Below are positions 6,624 through 15,610 of a DNA stretch of 64,000 nucleotides, in pieces; position 1 is the first letter of the stretch, and each line of letters opens with the position of its first letter. Made by a program: the position numbers and the translations under genes. A model generated the notes under the pieces. It was not told where the DNA came from, searched no databases, and was given only the letters and a program-made list of their open reading frames with translations. Origin of the DNA: Luteimonas sp. ANT-B3E. GTDB taxonomy: Bacteria; Pseudomonadota; Gammaproteobacteria; Xanthomonadales; Xanthomonadaceae. Location of the stretch: positions 1 through 64,000 of the forward strand of contig LXQJ01000029.1 in assembly GCA_001683895.1 (NCBI GenBank), given 5' to 3'.

Positions 6624-7070
6624 ATGATCGTGCTTGGCTGGCGGGAATGGGTGGCGCTGCCCGCACTTGGGCTGGACTGCGTGCGCGCCAAGGTCGACAC
6701 CGGTGCGCGCAGCTCGGCGCTCCACGTCGACGCGCAGTGGCGTTATGTCGAGGGGGGGGCGCCGTGGGTGGGGTTCCGCCTGCATCCGGCGCGCAGCACA
6801 GGCGAGGCCGCCGAATGCCGTGCGCCGCTGGTGGACGAGCGCGAGGTGTCGGACTCCGGCGGCCACCGCACGCGCCGCGTGTTCCTGCACACGACGCTGG
6901 CGCTTGCCGGGCAGGTGCGCGACATCGAGGTCAACCTCTGCCATCGAGGCGGGATGCGGTTCCCGATGCTGCTTGGGCGCAGTGCGATCACGGGCGCGTT
7001 CACCGTCGACCCCGCACAGTCGTCGGTCCACGGCCGCCCGCCGCACTGCCATCCACGGACTCCCGCATGA
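6624..7070 (+). CDS. RimB-type retropepsin-like protease (ATP-dependent zinc protease family)
   Basis: Protein of 148 aa of the COG4067 family, called RimB where it neighbours RimK. The retropepsin-like active-site segment is [18 protein letters not shown] near residues 17-34, with Asp in DTGA as the expected catalytic residue. A second strand element [14 protein letters not shown] near the C-terminus matches the paired flap/psi loop. The stop overlaps the rimK start (ATGA at 7067-7070), so translation is coupled. RimB and RimK are thought to act together on glutamate tails. The ATG at 6624 fits the family length. The 270 bases upstream hold no gene I can support. Confidence 0.85.
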   Translation: MIVLGWREWVALPALGLDCVRAKVDTGARSSALHVDAQWRYVEGGAPWVGFRLHPARSTGEAAECRAPLVDEREVSDSGGHRTRRVFLHTTLALAGQVRDIEVNLCHRGGMRFPMLLGRSAITGAFTVDPAQSSVHGRPPHCHPRTPA

Positions 7071-8023
7071 AGCTCGCCATCCTGTCGCGCAACAGCAAGC
7101 TGTACTCGACCCGCCGGCTGATCGAGGCGGCGCGCGTGCGCGACCACAGCGTGCGCGTGCTGGACCCCCTGCGCTGCTACATGCGCATCAGCGAGGCGGG
7201 GTTCGACCTGCGCTACAAGGGCCTGCCCATCGCCGGCTATGGCGCGGTGATCCCGCGCATCGGCGCGTCGGTCACGCGCTACGGCAGCGCGGTGCTGCAC
7301 CAGTTCGAGCTGATGGGCACCTACACCCCGAACACGTCGTCGGCGATCGCGTCGGCGCGCGACAAGCTGCGCTGCCACCAGCTGCTCGCAGCGCGCGGGA
7401 TCGGCCTGCCGGTGACGGTGTTCGGCGACAACCCCGACGATACCGTCGACCTGCTGGCGATGCTCGGCCCGCCGCCGCACGTGATCAAGCTCAACGAGGG
7501 CACCCAGGGCGCGGGCGTGATGCTCACCGAGAAGCCGTCCGCGTCGCGCAGCGTGATCGAGGCGCTGCGCGGGCTGTACGCCAATTTCCTGGTGCAGGAG
7601 TTCATCGGCGAGGCCGAGGGTGCGGACCTGCGCTGCTTCGTGGTCGGCGAGCGCGTGGTGGCGGCGATGCGGCGCACGGCGTCGCCCGGCGATTTCCGCT
7701 CCAACCTGCACCGCGGCGGCAGCGCCGAGGCGGTGGTGCCCGACGCCGCCGAGGTCGAGGTCGCGGTGCGCGCGGCGTCGGTGCTGGGCCTGGGGGTCGC
7801 CGGTGTCGACCTGATCCGCGCCGCGCGCGGCCCGCTGGTGCTCGAGGTCAACGCCTCGCCCGGACTGGAGGGCATCGAGCAGTCGACCGGTGTCGACATC
7901 GCGGGTGCCATCGTGGACTACGTCGCCGCGCAGGCGGCGGTGCACGCCGCGGCGCTGCCGCGCCGCCCGCGGCGCCGCGCCGCGCGCGCGGACGGGTCGC
8001 CGCGTCGCTTAACGACGTTTTAA
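7067..8023 (+). CDS. rimK: RimK-type ATP-grasp alpha-L-glutamate ligase
   Basis: ATP-grasp ligase that adds glutamate residues to the C-terminus of ribosomal protein S6 in well studied relatives. The 318 residues match RimK. It starts [38 protein letters not shown] opens the central domain, and [15 protein letters not shown] is the ATP-binding Lys/glycine-rich loop. [19 protein letters not shown] and [14 protein letters not shown] carry the Mg/ATP-contacting Arg, Glu and Asn. The last ~25 residues are a basic tail. It overlaps rimB by four bases. The 279 bases after it hold only the likely promoter of the next operon. Confidence 0.93.
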   Translation: MKLAILSRNSKLYSTRRLIEAARVRDHSVRVLDPLRCYMRISEAGFDLRYKGLPIAGYGAVIPRIGASVTRYGSAVLHQFELMGTYTPNTSSAIASARDKLRCHQLLAARGIGLPVTVFGDNPDDTVDLLAMLGPPPHVIKLNEGTQGAGVMLTEKPSASRSVIEALRGLYANFLVQEFIGEAEGADLRCFVVGERVVAAMRRTASPGDFRSNLHRGGSAEAVVPDAAEVEVAVRAASVLGLGVAGVDLIRAARGPLVLEVNASPGLEGIEQSTGVDIAGAIVDYVAAQAAVHAAALPRRPRRRAARADGSPRRLTTF

Positions 8024-8302
8024 TTGGCGCGGGCGTAGCGTCCGCGAGGCTACGGCATGCCACGCAGGTGTCCCTGCAGGCGCGACGTTCGACGATGGTG
8101 GCAGCACTCCATTGGGCCCGGCCGACTCCCCCGTCGCCCGGGCCGTTCTTTGCCCGCCCCGGTACGTGGCGGGCGTCGCGCCGGTGAGCCGCAAACGCTG
8201 TGACAGAATCCCGGGTTCGGCCACGCGGAACGCCACCACGCGACGCGGGTCACAGTGGCCGCGCACGGCGCGCCATCCCCTCCAGCAAAAGGACTCCGCC
8301 AG

Positions 8303-8986
8303 ATGCGCATCCTCGTCATCGAAGACAACCAGGACATCGCCGCCAACCTCGGCGACTATCTCGAGGATCGCGGCCACACCGTCGACTTCGCCGCCGATGG
8401 CGTGACCGGCCTGCACCTGGCGGTGGTCCACGACTTCGACGCCGTGGTGCTGGACCTCAACCTTCCGGGCATGGACGGGCTGGAGGTCTGCCGCAAGTTG
8501 CGCAACGACGCCCGCAAGCAGACCCCGGTGCTGATGCTGACGGCGCGCGACAGCCTGGACAACAAGCTTGCCGGCTTCGATTCCGGCGCCGACGACTACC
8601 TGGTCAAGCCGTTCGCGCTGCAGGAGGTCGAGGTGCGGCTCAACGCGCTGGCGCGCCGCGGCAAGGGCGTACAGACACGCGTGCTCGAGGTCGCCGACCT
8701 GGAATACAACCTCGACACGCTGGAGGTGCGTCGCGGCGGCAAGCTGCTGCAGCTCAACCCGACCGCGCTGAAGATCCTGCAGGCACTGATGGAGGCGTCG
8801 CCGGCGGTGGTGACTCGGCAGGAGCTCGAGACGCGCGTCTGGGGCGAGGAGCTGCCGGATTCCGACTCGCTGCGCGTCCACATCCACGGCCTGCGTGCCA
8901 GCACCGACAAGCCGTTCCCGACGCAGCTGATCCAGACCCGCCACGGCATCGGCTACCGGATCGCCGCACCCGATGCCAACGCCTGA
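8303..8986 (+). CDS. OmpR-family DNA-binding response regulator
   Basis: Two-domain response regulator of 227 aa. The receiver spans ~1-115, with acidic pocket Glu7/Asp8, phospho-acceptor Asp51 in VVLDLNLPGMDG, Thr80 and Lys102 in YLVKPF. The winged-helix domain covers ~125-222 and ends TQLIQTRHGIGYRI. The stop lies inside the downstream kinase gene (14 bp overlap), so the pair is one operon. TGTGACAGAAT at about 8198-8208 could be the -10 region of its promoter. The size and layout resemble ColR/ColS of xanthomonads, but I do not claim that identity. Confidence 0.92.
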   Translation: MRILVIEDNQDIAANLGDYLEDRGHTVDFAADGVTGLHLAVVHDFDAVVLDLNLPGMDGLEVCRKLRNDARKQTPVLMLTARDSLDNKLAGFDSGADDYLVKPFALQEVEVRLNALARRGKGVQTRVLEVADLEYNLDTLEVRRGGKLLQLNPTALKILQALMEASPAVVTRQELETRVWGEELPDSDSLRVHIHGLRASTDKPFPTQLIQTRHGIGYRIAAPDANA

Positions 8987-10331
8987 CGGCGGCACGCCGG
9001 AGGTACCCCGCAGGATGCGGCGCTACCGGCGCCGGCTGCGCAGCCGCATCATCCTGTCGTTTCTGCTGCTGGGTTTCGGGCTGACCGCGCTGTTTGCGTT
9101 CGCGACCCAGATCGCGCGCAGCAAGGTCGAGAACGACCTCGTCGAAGACGTGATGAACCGCAACATCGACGAGTACGCGCGCCGCTACTACGGCGACCCG
9201 ATGCGCGACCCGGACGTGCCGGTGACGAACATGCGGGCCTACGCATTCACCGTCGACCGCATCGACCGCGTGCGCCGTGACTTCCCCGAGTGGGTCGAGC
9301 TGTCCACCGGCAACCACAGCCTCAACGGCATCGACGAGGACGGTTCGCCATTCTCGTACCGGTTGGCGGTCCGCAAGACCGACAGCGAGTGGTTCTTCCT
9401 CGCCTACGACATGACGGAGTCCATCCGCGGCGAGGCGCAGTTCACCCGTGCGATCTATGCCTCGGTGCTGGTGTTCTCTCTGCTGTCACTGCTGGTCGGC
9501 TGGTGGGCGGCGTCGCGGGTCATGAGCCCGGTGTCGGAGCTCGCCAGGCGGCTACGCCGCTCAGGCAGCAGCACGCAGCCGGAATCGCTGGCACGCGGGT
9601 TCGCCGACGACGAGGTCGGCCAGTTGGCCGGCGCGCTCGACGACTATGCCGCACGGTTGACCGAGGTCGTGGCCCGCGACCGCGAGTTCAACGCCGACGT
9701 CAGCCACGAGCTGCGCACGCCGCTGGCGGTGGTCAAGGGGGCGGTCGAGCTGCTGCTGTCGAAACCGGACATCGACGCCAAGACCCACGCGCGGCTGCTG
9801 CGCATCAAGCGCGCCGAGGAGCAGTGCACCGACCTGATCAGCGCGCTGCTGCTGCTGTCGCGCAACGAACGCGGTCACGGCGCGACCGACATCGGTCGCG
9901 TCGCTGAACAGCTGCTCGAGGCCCATCGCACGCAGCTCGGGGGCAAGCCGCTGGTGTTGCGGCTGGAGGGCGCGGAGCGCGGGGTGGTGGTCGATGCGCC
10001 GGAGTCGGCGGTCACGGTGGCGCTGGGCAACCTGATCGGCAATGCAGTCAAGTACACGCAGACGGGCGAGGTGGTGGTGCGCGTGGGCGAGGGCTGCGTC
10101 GAGGTGGTCGACTCCGGCCCGGGCCTCAGCGCCGAAGACGCGGCCAAGCTGTTCGAGCGCGGCTACCGCGGCACCCACGCCGAGCATTCGCAGGGCGGCG
10201 GCATCGGGCTGTCGATCGTGCGCCGGCTGTGCGCGCTGTATGGCTGGGGTGTCCGGGTGGTCCCCGGTGAAGCGCGCGGCGTGGTCGCCACGCTCGACTT
10301 CGCGCCGTCGACGGAGGCCGCCGACGGCTGA
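8973..10331 (+). CDS. Sensor histidine kinase
   Basis: Membrane histidine kinase of 452 aa partnering the upstream regulator. Transmembrane helices lie at ~25-46 and ~161-179, with a ~110-residue periplasmic sensor between them. A short HAMP-like linker follows, then the HisKA helix with His245 in NADVSHELRTPLAVVK. The HATPase domain has the N box GNLIGNAVKYT and the G boxes VVDSGPGLS and GGGIGLSIV. The sensor resembles no ligand-binding domain I can name. The ATG at 8973 overlaps the regulator; a second Met at residue 15 is possible. Confidence 0.92.
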   Translation: MPTPDGGTPEVPRRMRRYRRRLRSRIILSFLLLGFGLTALFAFATQIARSKVENDLVEDVMNRNIDEYARRYYGDPMRDPDVPVTNMRAYAFTVDRIDRVRRDFPEWVELSTGNHSLNGIDEDGSPFSYRLAVRKTDSEWFFLAYDMTESIRGEAQFTRAIYASVLVFSLLSLLVGWWAASRVMSPVSELARRLRRSGSSTQPESLARGFADDEVGQLAGALDDYAARLTEVVARDREFNADVSHELRTPLAVVKGAVELLLSKPDIDAKTHARLLRIKRAEEQCTDLISALLLLSRNERGHGATDIGRVAEQLLEAHRTQLGGKPLVLRLEGAERGVVVDAPESAVTVALGNLIGNAVKYTQTGEVVVRVGEGCVEVVDSGPGLSAEDAAKLFERGYRGTHAEHSQGGGIGLSIVRRLCALYGWGVRVVPGEARGVVATLDFAPSTEAADG

Positions 10332-10385
10332 GGATCCGCGGCCCATGGCGCGCGGCGTCAGCCGCTACCGCCGGGCCGCCCGGCG

Positions 10386-11306
10386 TCAGATCGGGTCGAG
10401 CCAGCCGTGCACGTCAGGCGTGCGGCCGTCGAACAGCCCGAAGAACAGCTCCTGCATCTGCCTCGTCACCGGGCCGGCCTTGCCGCTGCCGATCTGGCGT
10501 CCGTCGACCGAGCGGATCGGCGTGATCTCTGCCGCGGTGCCGCACATGAAGAGCTCATCGCACAGGTAGAGGTATTCGCGCGGCATGTCGCGTTCGACGA
10601 TCTCCAGGCCGGCGCCGCGGGCCAGGGTGATGATGGTGTCGCGGGTGATGCCGTCGAGCAGCGCCGCGCTGACCGGGGTGGTGTGCAGCGCGCCCCTGAA
10701 CACAAGGAACAGGTTCTCGCCGGCGCCTTCGGACAGCAGGCCTGTCGACGCCAGCGCGATCCCTTCGCCGAAGCCGAGCCGGCGCGCCTCGCGCGCGATC
10801 AGCTGGCCGGACAGATAATTGCCGCCTGCCTTGGCGCCCGCCGGGATGGTGTTGGGCGCCACCCGCTGCCAGCTGGAGACGCAGGCATCGATGCCGTCCT
10901 CGAGCACGCCGTCGCCAAGGTATGCGCCCATTTCCCATGCTGCCACTGCGACCTCGGTCGGGGTGTCGGCCGACAGGCCGAAGCCGCCGAGTCCGCGGAA
11001 CGCGACCGGGCGCAGGTAGGCCTTGCCGAAGCCGTTGCGGCGGATGACCTCGTGGCACGCGGCGTTGATGTCCTCGCGCGGATACGGGATATCCATGTCG
11101 TAGATCCGCGCCGAGGCGTACAGGCGGCGGGTGTGGTCGTCGAGGCGGAAGATCGCCGGGCCAGCGGGCGTGTCGTAGGCGCGGATGCCCTCGAACACCG
11201 ACGAGCCGTAATGCAGCGCATGCGCCATGACGTGCGTGGTCGCGTCGGCCCAGGGCTTGATGCCACCGTTGTGCCAGATCCAGTCGGGGTAGTGCATCGG
11301 GGACAT
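10386..11306 (-). CDS. ilvE: Branched-chain amino acid aminotransferase
   Basis: PLP enzyme that transfers the amino group between glutamate and the keto acids of leucine, isoleucine and valine. The 306 residues match class IV aminotransferases. Lys159 in IPAGAKAGGNYLSG is the Schiff-base lysine, at the same position as in E. coli IlvE. HALHYGSSVFEGIRAY near residue 30 and LSEGAGENLF near 190 are family signatures. It is convergent with the histidine kinase gene, with a 54-base gap lacking a clear terminator. Confidence 0.95.
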   Translation of the reverse strand: MSPMHYPDWIWHNGGIKPWADATTHVMAHALHYGSSVFEGIRAYDTPAGPAIFRLDDHTRRLYASARIYDMDIPYPREDINAACHEVIRRNGFGKAYLRPVAFRGLGGFGLSADTPTEVAVAAWEMGAYLGDGVLEDGIDACVSSWQRVAPNTIPAGAKAGGNYLSGQLIAREARRLGFGEGIALASTGLLSEGAGENLFLVFRGALHTTPVSAALLDGITRDTIITLARGAGLEIVERDMPREYLYLCDELFMCGTAAEITPIRSVDGRQIGSGKAGPVTRQMQELFFGLFDGRTPDVHGWLDPI

Positions 11307-11377
11307 CCGGAGGGCTGCAGCCGGCTATTGTGCCGGCTGGGGCGTCGCGGTGTCCCTTCGGGTTGGAGCCGGACGCG

Positions 11378-12064
11378 CTACAGGCTGATCCACCAGCAGT
11401 CCATGTGCCGGCGCAGGCCCAAAGTGGTGCGCGACGGCGTGATCCCGTCCGTCAGCGTCTGCTCCAGCCGCAGCGCGACAGGCGCGCGCGCGCGCGCTGC
11501 CTGGGGATACGCGTCGACCCCTCGCGCCGACGCGCCCGGCAGATCGCCGGCGGCCGCGGCGCGCATCGACGCCCCGTTGCCGGCAATCTCGGCGGTCGGC
11601 GGCTGCGGTGACGGTGCCCACCCTGGCGTGGACGCGTGCGTCGGCGCGGGACCGGCAGCGACGGCCGGCGCCGCGGGCCGCAGTGCGGTGACGTCCACCA
11701 GCGGACGTTGCGCGATGGCGTCGAGCCGGTCGACGATCGCGTAGCCGCTGCGCGACGACATGCCGGGCCAGTGATAGACGCTTGCCAGGCGGTTGGTGTC
11801 ACGCGCATCGATGGCGCTCGTGACCTCGAACACCAGGTCCTGCAGCCGCCGCTGGCATCCGCCGCGGTAGGGCGCGCGCGCGGCGCCCGGTGCAGTGCCC
11901 ACGCGCTCCACGGCATCGACCTCGGCGCACGCCCGGTCGGTGAAGATGGTGCCGCCATCGCTGCCGGTGCAGCGACGGATCTGGGCCTCGGCCGGCAGCT
12001 GCCAGGGCAGCAGCACGAGCGAAACGGCCACCGACGCGGCAGCCAGGCGGATGGGCGCGGACAT
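11378..12064 (-). CDS. Secreted protein of unknown function, DUF4124-like N-terminus
   Basis: Protein of 228 aa. Residues 1-28 look like a signal peptide ending at AEA-Q. The next segment IRRCTGSDGGTIFTDRACAE resembles the cysteine-containing DUF4124 repeat common in secreted proteins of xanthomonads. The middle (about 125-185) is Pro/Ala-rich and probably disordered. A short conserved-looking C-terminal stretch ends HMDCWWISL. No catalytic motif is visible. It lies upstream of ilvE on the same strand with a 71-base gap; co-transcription is possible but unproven. Confidence 0.7.
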   Translation of the reverse strand: MSAPIRLAAASVAVSLVLLPWQLPAEAQIRRCTGSDGGTIFTDRACAEVDAVERVGTAPGAARAPYRGGCQRRLQDLVFEVTSAIDARDTNRLASVYHWPGMSSRSGYAIVDRLDAIAQRPLVDVTALRPAAPAVAAGPAPTHASTPGWAPSPQPPTAEIAGNGASMRAAAAGDLPGASARGVDAYPQAARARAPVALRLEQTLTDGITPSRTTLGLRRHMDCWWISL

Positions 12065-12197
12065 CGCGGAAGCTTAGCCTCCCGCAGCGGTCGCGGGCGC
12101 CGTGGGCCGTCCCCTCGCGCGCTGCGACGGGGCTGCGTTCAGCGCGCGGAGCACTCCAGCCGCGCGATGCGATCGCGCCGCGAGGGCGGCGGGTGCC

Positions 12198-13022
12198 TCA
12201 GCCCATACGCGCCAGCACCGCCTGGGTCGGCCGCGCCAGGTTGAGCGTGTAGAAGTGCAGCGCCGGGGCACCGCCGTCGACCAGCCGCCGGCACAGGCCT
12301 GCCACCACGTCCGCGGCGAACGCGCGCACGGCGTTGGCGTCGTCGCCCAGGGCCTGCATGCGCTTGTCGATCCAGCGCGGGATTTCGGCGCCGCAGGACT
12401 CCGAGAACCGGCGCAGCTGGCTGAAGTTCGAGATCGGCATGATGCCGGGCACGACCGGGATCTGGACGCCGAGCGCGCGCACGGCATCGACGAAGTGGAA
12501 GTACGCGTCGGCGCTGTAGAAGTACTGGGTGATCGCGCCCTGGGCGCCGGCGTCGACCTTGGCCTTGAAGTGCGCGAGGTCGCGCAGGGCGTCGCTGGCC
12601 TGCGGATGGGTCTCGGGGTAGGCGCCGACCTCGATATGGAAGTGGTCGCCGTGCTCGGCGCGGATCAGCGCGACCAGGTCGGCCGCGTAGCGCAGGTCGC
12701 CGGGGTGGCCCATGCCCGATGGCAGGTCGCCGCGCAACGCGACGATGCGCCGGCAGCCGAGCGCCCGGTAGTCGGCGAGCAGGGACAGGAGCTCCTCGCG
12801 GGTGCCGCCCACGCACGACAGGTGCGGCGCGGCGTCGAGCGCGTGGTGCTGGATGAGACGGGCGATGGTGCCCGAGGTGTAGCTGAGGGTGGAGCCGCCG
12901 GCACCGAAGGTGCACGACACGTATTCCGGCGCATGCGCCTTGAGCCTGTCGACGGTGCGATCGAGCTGTGCGCGCTGCTCGTCGGTCTTGGGTGGGTAGA
13001 ACTCGAAGCTGATGGCGGTCAT
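12198..13022 (-). CDS. metF: 5,10-methylenetetrahydrofolate reductase
   Basis: Flavoenzyme that makes 5-methyl-THF for methionine synthesis. It is 274 aa, the normal bacterial size. FEFYPPKTDEQRAQL at the start contains the catalytic Glu region. YVSCTFGAGGSTLSYT and IVALRGDLPSGMGHPGDLRYA line the FAD barrel, and IPVVPGIMPISNFSQLRRF is the conserved C-terminal strand. The ATG at 13022 is preferred; longer starts would run through the operator. It lies downstream of ahcY on the same strand but has its own promoter and palindrome, so its expression is probably tied to the methyl cycle. Confidence 0.95.
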   Translation of the reverse strand: MTAISFEFYPPKTDEQRAQLDRTVDRLKAHAPEYVSCTFGAGGSTLSYTSGTIARLIQHHALDAAPHLSCVGGTREELLSLLADYRALGCRRIVALRGDLPSGMGHPGDLRYAADLVALIRAEHGDHFHIEVGAYPETHPQASDALRDLAHFKAKVDAGAQGAITQYFYSADAYFHFVDAVRALGVQIPVVPGIMPISNFSQLRRFSESCGAEIPRWIDKRMQALGDDANAVRAFAADVVAGLCRRLVDGGAPALHFYTLNLARPTQAVLARMG

Positions 13023-13048
13023 GGGAGTTCGGCGTCCACTGTGGGCGC

Positions 13049-13076
13049 AATATATCCTTTCATCCGCATGAAAGGA
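13049..13076 (-). promoter_or_regulatory. metF promoter with perfect 22-bp palindromic operator
   Basis: TCCTTTCAT (13055-13063), a CCGC spacer and ATGAAAGGA (13068-13076) form a perfect 9+4+9 palindrome. On the minus strand it is followed directly by TATATT (13054-13049), a good -10 box 27 bases upstream of the ATG. A bound repressor would cover the -35/-10 spacer. Related motifs lie next to ahcY and metK. Confidence 0.75.
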
Positions 13077-13121
13077 AACATTCGACGCAACGCTGCGCTT
13101 CCCGGGGCAGTGCTGCAACGA

Positions 13122-13146
13122 GAACGGGCACCTTGCGGCGCCCGTT
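13122..13146 (-). terminator. Hairpin after ahcY (possible terminator)
   Basis: On the minus strand GAACGGGC and GCCCGTTC pair across a GCAA-capped inner stem, 29 bases after the ahcY stop. No U-run follows, so it may be a weak terminator or an RNA-stabilising hairpin between ahcY and metF. Confidence 0.45.
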
Positions 13147-13174
13147 CGGTGTCACGTGGTGATCGACGATCCGA

Positions 13175-14605
13175 TCAGTAGCGGTACTGGTCCGACTTGT
13201 ACGGACCTTCAAGCGGAACGCCCAGGTAGTCGGCCTGCGCCTGGGTCAGCCTGGTCAGCTTCACGCCGATCTTCTCGAGGTGCAGGCGCGCCACCTCCTC
13301 GTCGAGGTGCTTCGGCAGGAGGTAGACCTTGTTCTCGTAGCGGTCCTTGTTCTCCCACAGGTCGATCTGCGCAAGTGTCTGGTTCGCGAACGAGGCCGAC
13401 ATCACGAAGCTCGGATGGCCGGTAGCGCAGCCGAGGTTGACGAGGCGGCCTTCGGCGAGCAGGAACATCGCCTTGCCGTCGGGGAACACGAACTTGTCGA
13501 CCTGCGGCTTGATGTTGATGCGCTCGACGTCCTTCAGTGCGTAAAGCGCGTCGACCTGGATCTCGTTGTCGAAGTGGCCGATGTTGCAGACGATCGCCTG
13601 GTCCTTCATCGCCTGCATGTGCTCGACGGTGATGATGTCCTTGTTGCCGGTCGTGGTGACGTAGATGTCGGCCAGGCCGAGGCTGTCCTCGACGGTGCCC
13701 ACTTCATAGCCTTCCATCGCCGCCTGCAGCGCGCAGATCGGGTCGATCTCGGTGACGATCACGCGCGCGCCGTACATGCGCAGCGACTGCGCCGAGCCCT
13801 TGCCGACATCGCCATAGCCGCAGACCACGGCGACCTTGCCCGCCAGCATCACGTCCATCGCGCGCTTCAGGCCGTCGGCCAGCGACTCGCGGCAGCCGTA
13901 GAGGTTGTCGAACTTGGATTTCGTGACCGAGTCGTTGACGTTGATCGCAGGCACCAGCAGCGACTTGGCCTCGACCATCTGGTACAGGCGGTGCACACCG
14001 GTGGTGGTCTCTTCGGACACGCCCTTCCAGTCCTTGACCACGTTGGTCCAGAAGCCCGGGCGCTCCTTGGCCACTCGCTTGAGCAGCTGCTTGATCACAC
14101 CTTCCTCGTGCGAGGCGGCGGGTTCGTCGACCCACTCGCTGCCGTTCTCCAGTTCAAAGCCCTTGTGGATCAGCAGGGTGACATCGCCGCCGTCGTCGAT
14201 GACCAGCTCCGGACCCTTGCCGCCCGGGAAGCTCAGCGCCTCCAGCGTGCAGTCCCAGTACTCCTCCAGCGTCTCGCCTTTCCAGGCGAACACGGGGGTG
14301 CCGCTGGCGGCAATCGCGGCCGCGGCGTGGTCCTGGGTCGAGAAGATGTTGCACGACGCCCAGCGCACGTCGGCGCCGATGTCCTTCATCGTCTCGATCA
14401 GGACCGCGGTCTGGATGGTCATGTGCAGCGAGCCGGTGATGCGCACGCCCTTCATCGGCGCCTCGGACGCGTACTTGTGGCGGATCGACATCAGGCCCGG
14501 CATCTCATGCTCGGCGATGTCGATTTCCTTGCGGCCCCAGTCGGCCAGCGCGATGTCGGCGATCTTGTAGTCGGCCTTGGGGGCCAGATTGGTGACGGCA
14601 TTCAT
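13175..14605 (-). CDS. ahcY: S-adenosylhomocysteine hydrolase (adenosylhomocysteinase)
   Basis: NAD-dependent enzyme that splits S-adenosylhomocysteine into homocysteine and adenosine, clearing the inhibitor of methyltransferases. The 476 aa fit the long bacterial form. [18 protein letters not shown] and [15 protein letters not shown] belong to the substrate domain. [18 protein letters not shown] is the NAD-binding glycine loop. The C-terminus [18 protein letters not shown]...YRY supplies the tetramer-completing Lys and Tyr. The ATG at 14605 follows GGAG on the minus strand. An SAH riboswitch and an operator-bearing promoter lie directly upstream. Confidence 0.97.
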   Translation of the reverse strand: MNAVTNLAPKADYKIADIALADWGRKEIDIAEHEMPGLMSIRHKYASEAPMKGVRITGSLHMTIQTAVLIETMKDIGADVRWASCNIFSTQDHAAAAIAASGTPVFAWKGETLEEYWDCTLEALSFPGGKGPELVIDDGGDVTLLIHKGFELENGSEWVDEPAASHEEGVIKQLLKRVAKERPGFWTNVVKDWKGVSEETTTGVHRLYQMVEAKSLLVPAINVNDSVTKSKFDNLYGCRESLADGLKRAMDVMLAGKVAVVCGYGDVGKGSAQSLRMYGARVIVTEIDPICALQAAMEGYEVGTVEDSLGLADIYVTTTGNKDIITVEHMQAMKDQAIVCNIGHFDNEIQVDALYALKDVERINIKPQVDKFVFPDGKAMFLLAEGRLVNLGCATGHPSFVMSASFANQTLAQIDLWENKDRYENKVYLLPKHLDEEVARLHLEKIGVKLTRLTQAQADYLGVPLEGPYKSDQYRY

Positions 14606-14649
14606 GTCGTTTCTCCGGATGGGCGCGAGCGATGCGCTCGCCATCAAAC

Positions 14650-14716
14650 CGGGCGCCGTTGCGTGGACGTCCCGCCGAGCCTGGCCGTCTGGAACGCGGT
14701 CGCAGCGCCCCTCGGC
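14650..14716 (-). ncRNA. SAH riboswitch in the ahcY leader
   Basis: On the minus strand the leader contains CCGAGGGGCGCTGCGACC, then GGCCAGGCTCGG, then AACGGCGCCC: the three conserved blocks of the S-adenosylhomocysteine riboswitch. CCGAG (14715-14711) pairs with CTCGG (14679-14675). GGGCGC (14710-14705) can form the pseudoknot with GCGCCC (14656-14651). In studied cases SAH binding turns expression on. Its 3' end is 45 bases from the ahcY start. Confidence 0.9.
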
Positions 14717-14728
14717 GAGGCGACCGCC

Positions 14729-14756
14729 ATTATATCGCTTTCTCGCGATGGAAGGA
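14729..14756 (-). promoter_or_regulatory. ahcY promoter with palindrome-like operator
   Basis: On the minus strand TCCTTCCATCGCGAGAAAGC is followed by GATATAATGG. TATAAT (14734-14729) is a consensus -10 box. The upstream 22 bases align with the metF palindrome with few changes. Transcription would start around 14722, just ahead of the riboswitch. Confidence 0.7.
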
Positions 14757-14811
14757 TGCGTAGAGCGGGTCGCGCTGTTGCGCGTCAGGCCTGCGCGTCG
14801 TCGGCAAGGGC

Positions 14812-15546
14812 CTAGACCAGCCAGTCCGGCTTCGGCAGCGCCTCGACGCCGCGTCGCAGCGTGTCGTTCCACTGCTCGCGTACCTGCCGCAGATAGGCGT
14901 CCTCCTCTTCCAGCCGGTACCGCTTGCCAAGCAACAGGCTGGAGCGCCGGTAGACGAACAGGTCCAGCGGCGGGCCAACGGAGACGTTGGAGCGCATCGT
15001 CGAATCGAACGACACCAGCGCGCACTTGCAGGCCTCGTCCAGGGTGGTTTTCGACGTGATCACGCGGTCGAGGATCGGCTTGCCGAACTTGATCTCACCG
15101 GCCTGGAAGTAGGGCGTGTCGGGCGAGGTCTCGATGAAGTTGCCCTCGGAATAGACCAGGAACAGCCGCGCTGCCTCGCCCTGGATCTGGCCGCCGACGA
15201 TGAACGAGGCGCCGGGCTCGATGTTGCCGTCGCGCAGGTAGGCGTCGTCGCGTGTGCGGATCTCACGCATCGCGTCACCCACGTGCTGGGCGACCTCGAA
15301 CATCGACTTGGCGTTCTCCAGCCCCGGCCGTCGAGGGTCGTGCAGCGCGCGGTGTTCGAGCAGGTTGAGCGCGTTCTGGGTCACCGACAGGTTGCCGGCC
15401 GACAGGGTCACGATGACGCGCTCGCCCTCGCGCCCGAACACCCGCATCTTGCCGGCGCGGCGGACGTCGTCGACGCCTGCGTTGGTGCGGGAATCGGAGG
15501 CGAAAACGATGCCTTCGTCGAGGTTCAATCCGATGCAGTAGGTCAT
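14812..15546 (-). CDS. Anbu-type proteasome-related peptidase
   Basis: Protein of 244 aa of COG3484 (Anbu, ancestral beta-subunit), an Ntn-hydrolase related to 20S proteasome subunits. It begins [20 protein letters not shown], so removal of Met1 exposes Thr2 as the expected N-terminal nucleophile. The DSR/Lys region ([20 protein letters not shown]) matches the catalytic Asp-Lys elements of the fold. The start at 15546 is fixed by this requirement. It is followed in the known gene neighbourhood by alpha-E and permuted ATP-grasp proteins, both present just upstream here. The physiological substrate is not established. Confidence 0.92.
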   Translation of the reverse strand: MTYCIGLNLDEGIVFASDSRTNAGVDDVRRAGKMRVFGREGERVIVTLSAGNLSVTQNALNLLEHRALHDPRRPGLENAKSMFEVAQHVGDAMREIRTRDDAYLRDGNIEPGASFIVGGQIQGEAARLFLVYSEGNFIETSPDTPYFQAGEIKFGKPILDRVITSKTTLDEACKCALVSFDSTMRSNVSVGPPLDLFVYRRSSLLLGKRYRLEEEDAYLRQVREQWNDTLRRGVEALPKPDWLV

Positions 15547-15610
15547 GGCGTTGGCGATGGTCCTGGAGGAAGGGGCGTCGCCATGGGCGACGGGGCCGCG
15601 CGTCGCGACA

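Noticed and set aside
13175-15025. Longer reading of ahcY starting far upstream
   Set aside because: The extra residues would be translated through the SAH riboswitch, the promoter and the Anbu gene. The conserved protein starts [17 protein letters not shown] at 14605.
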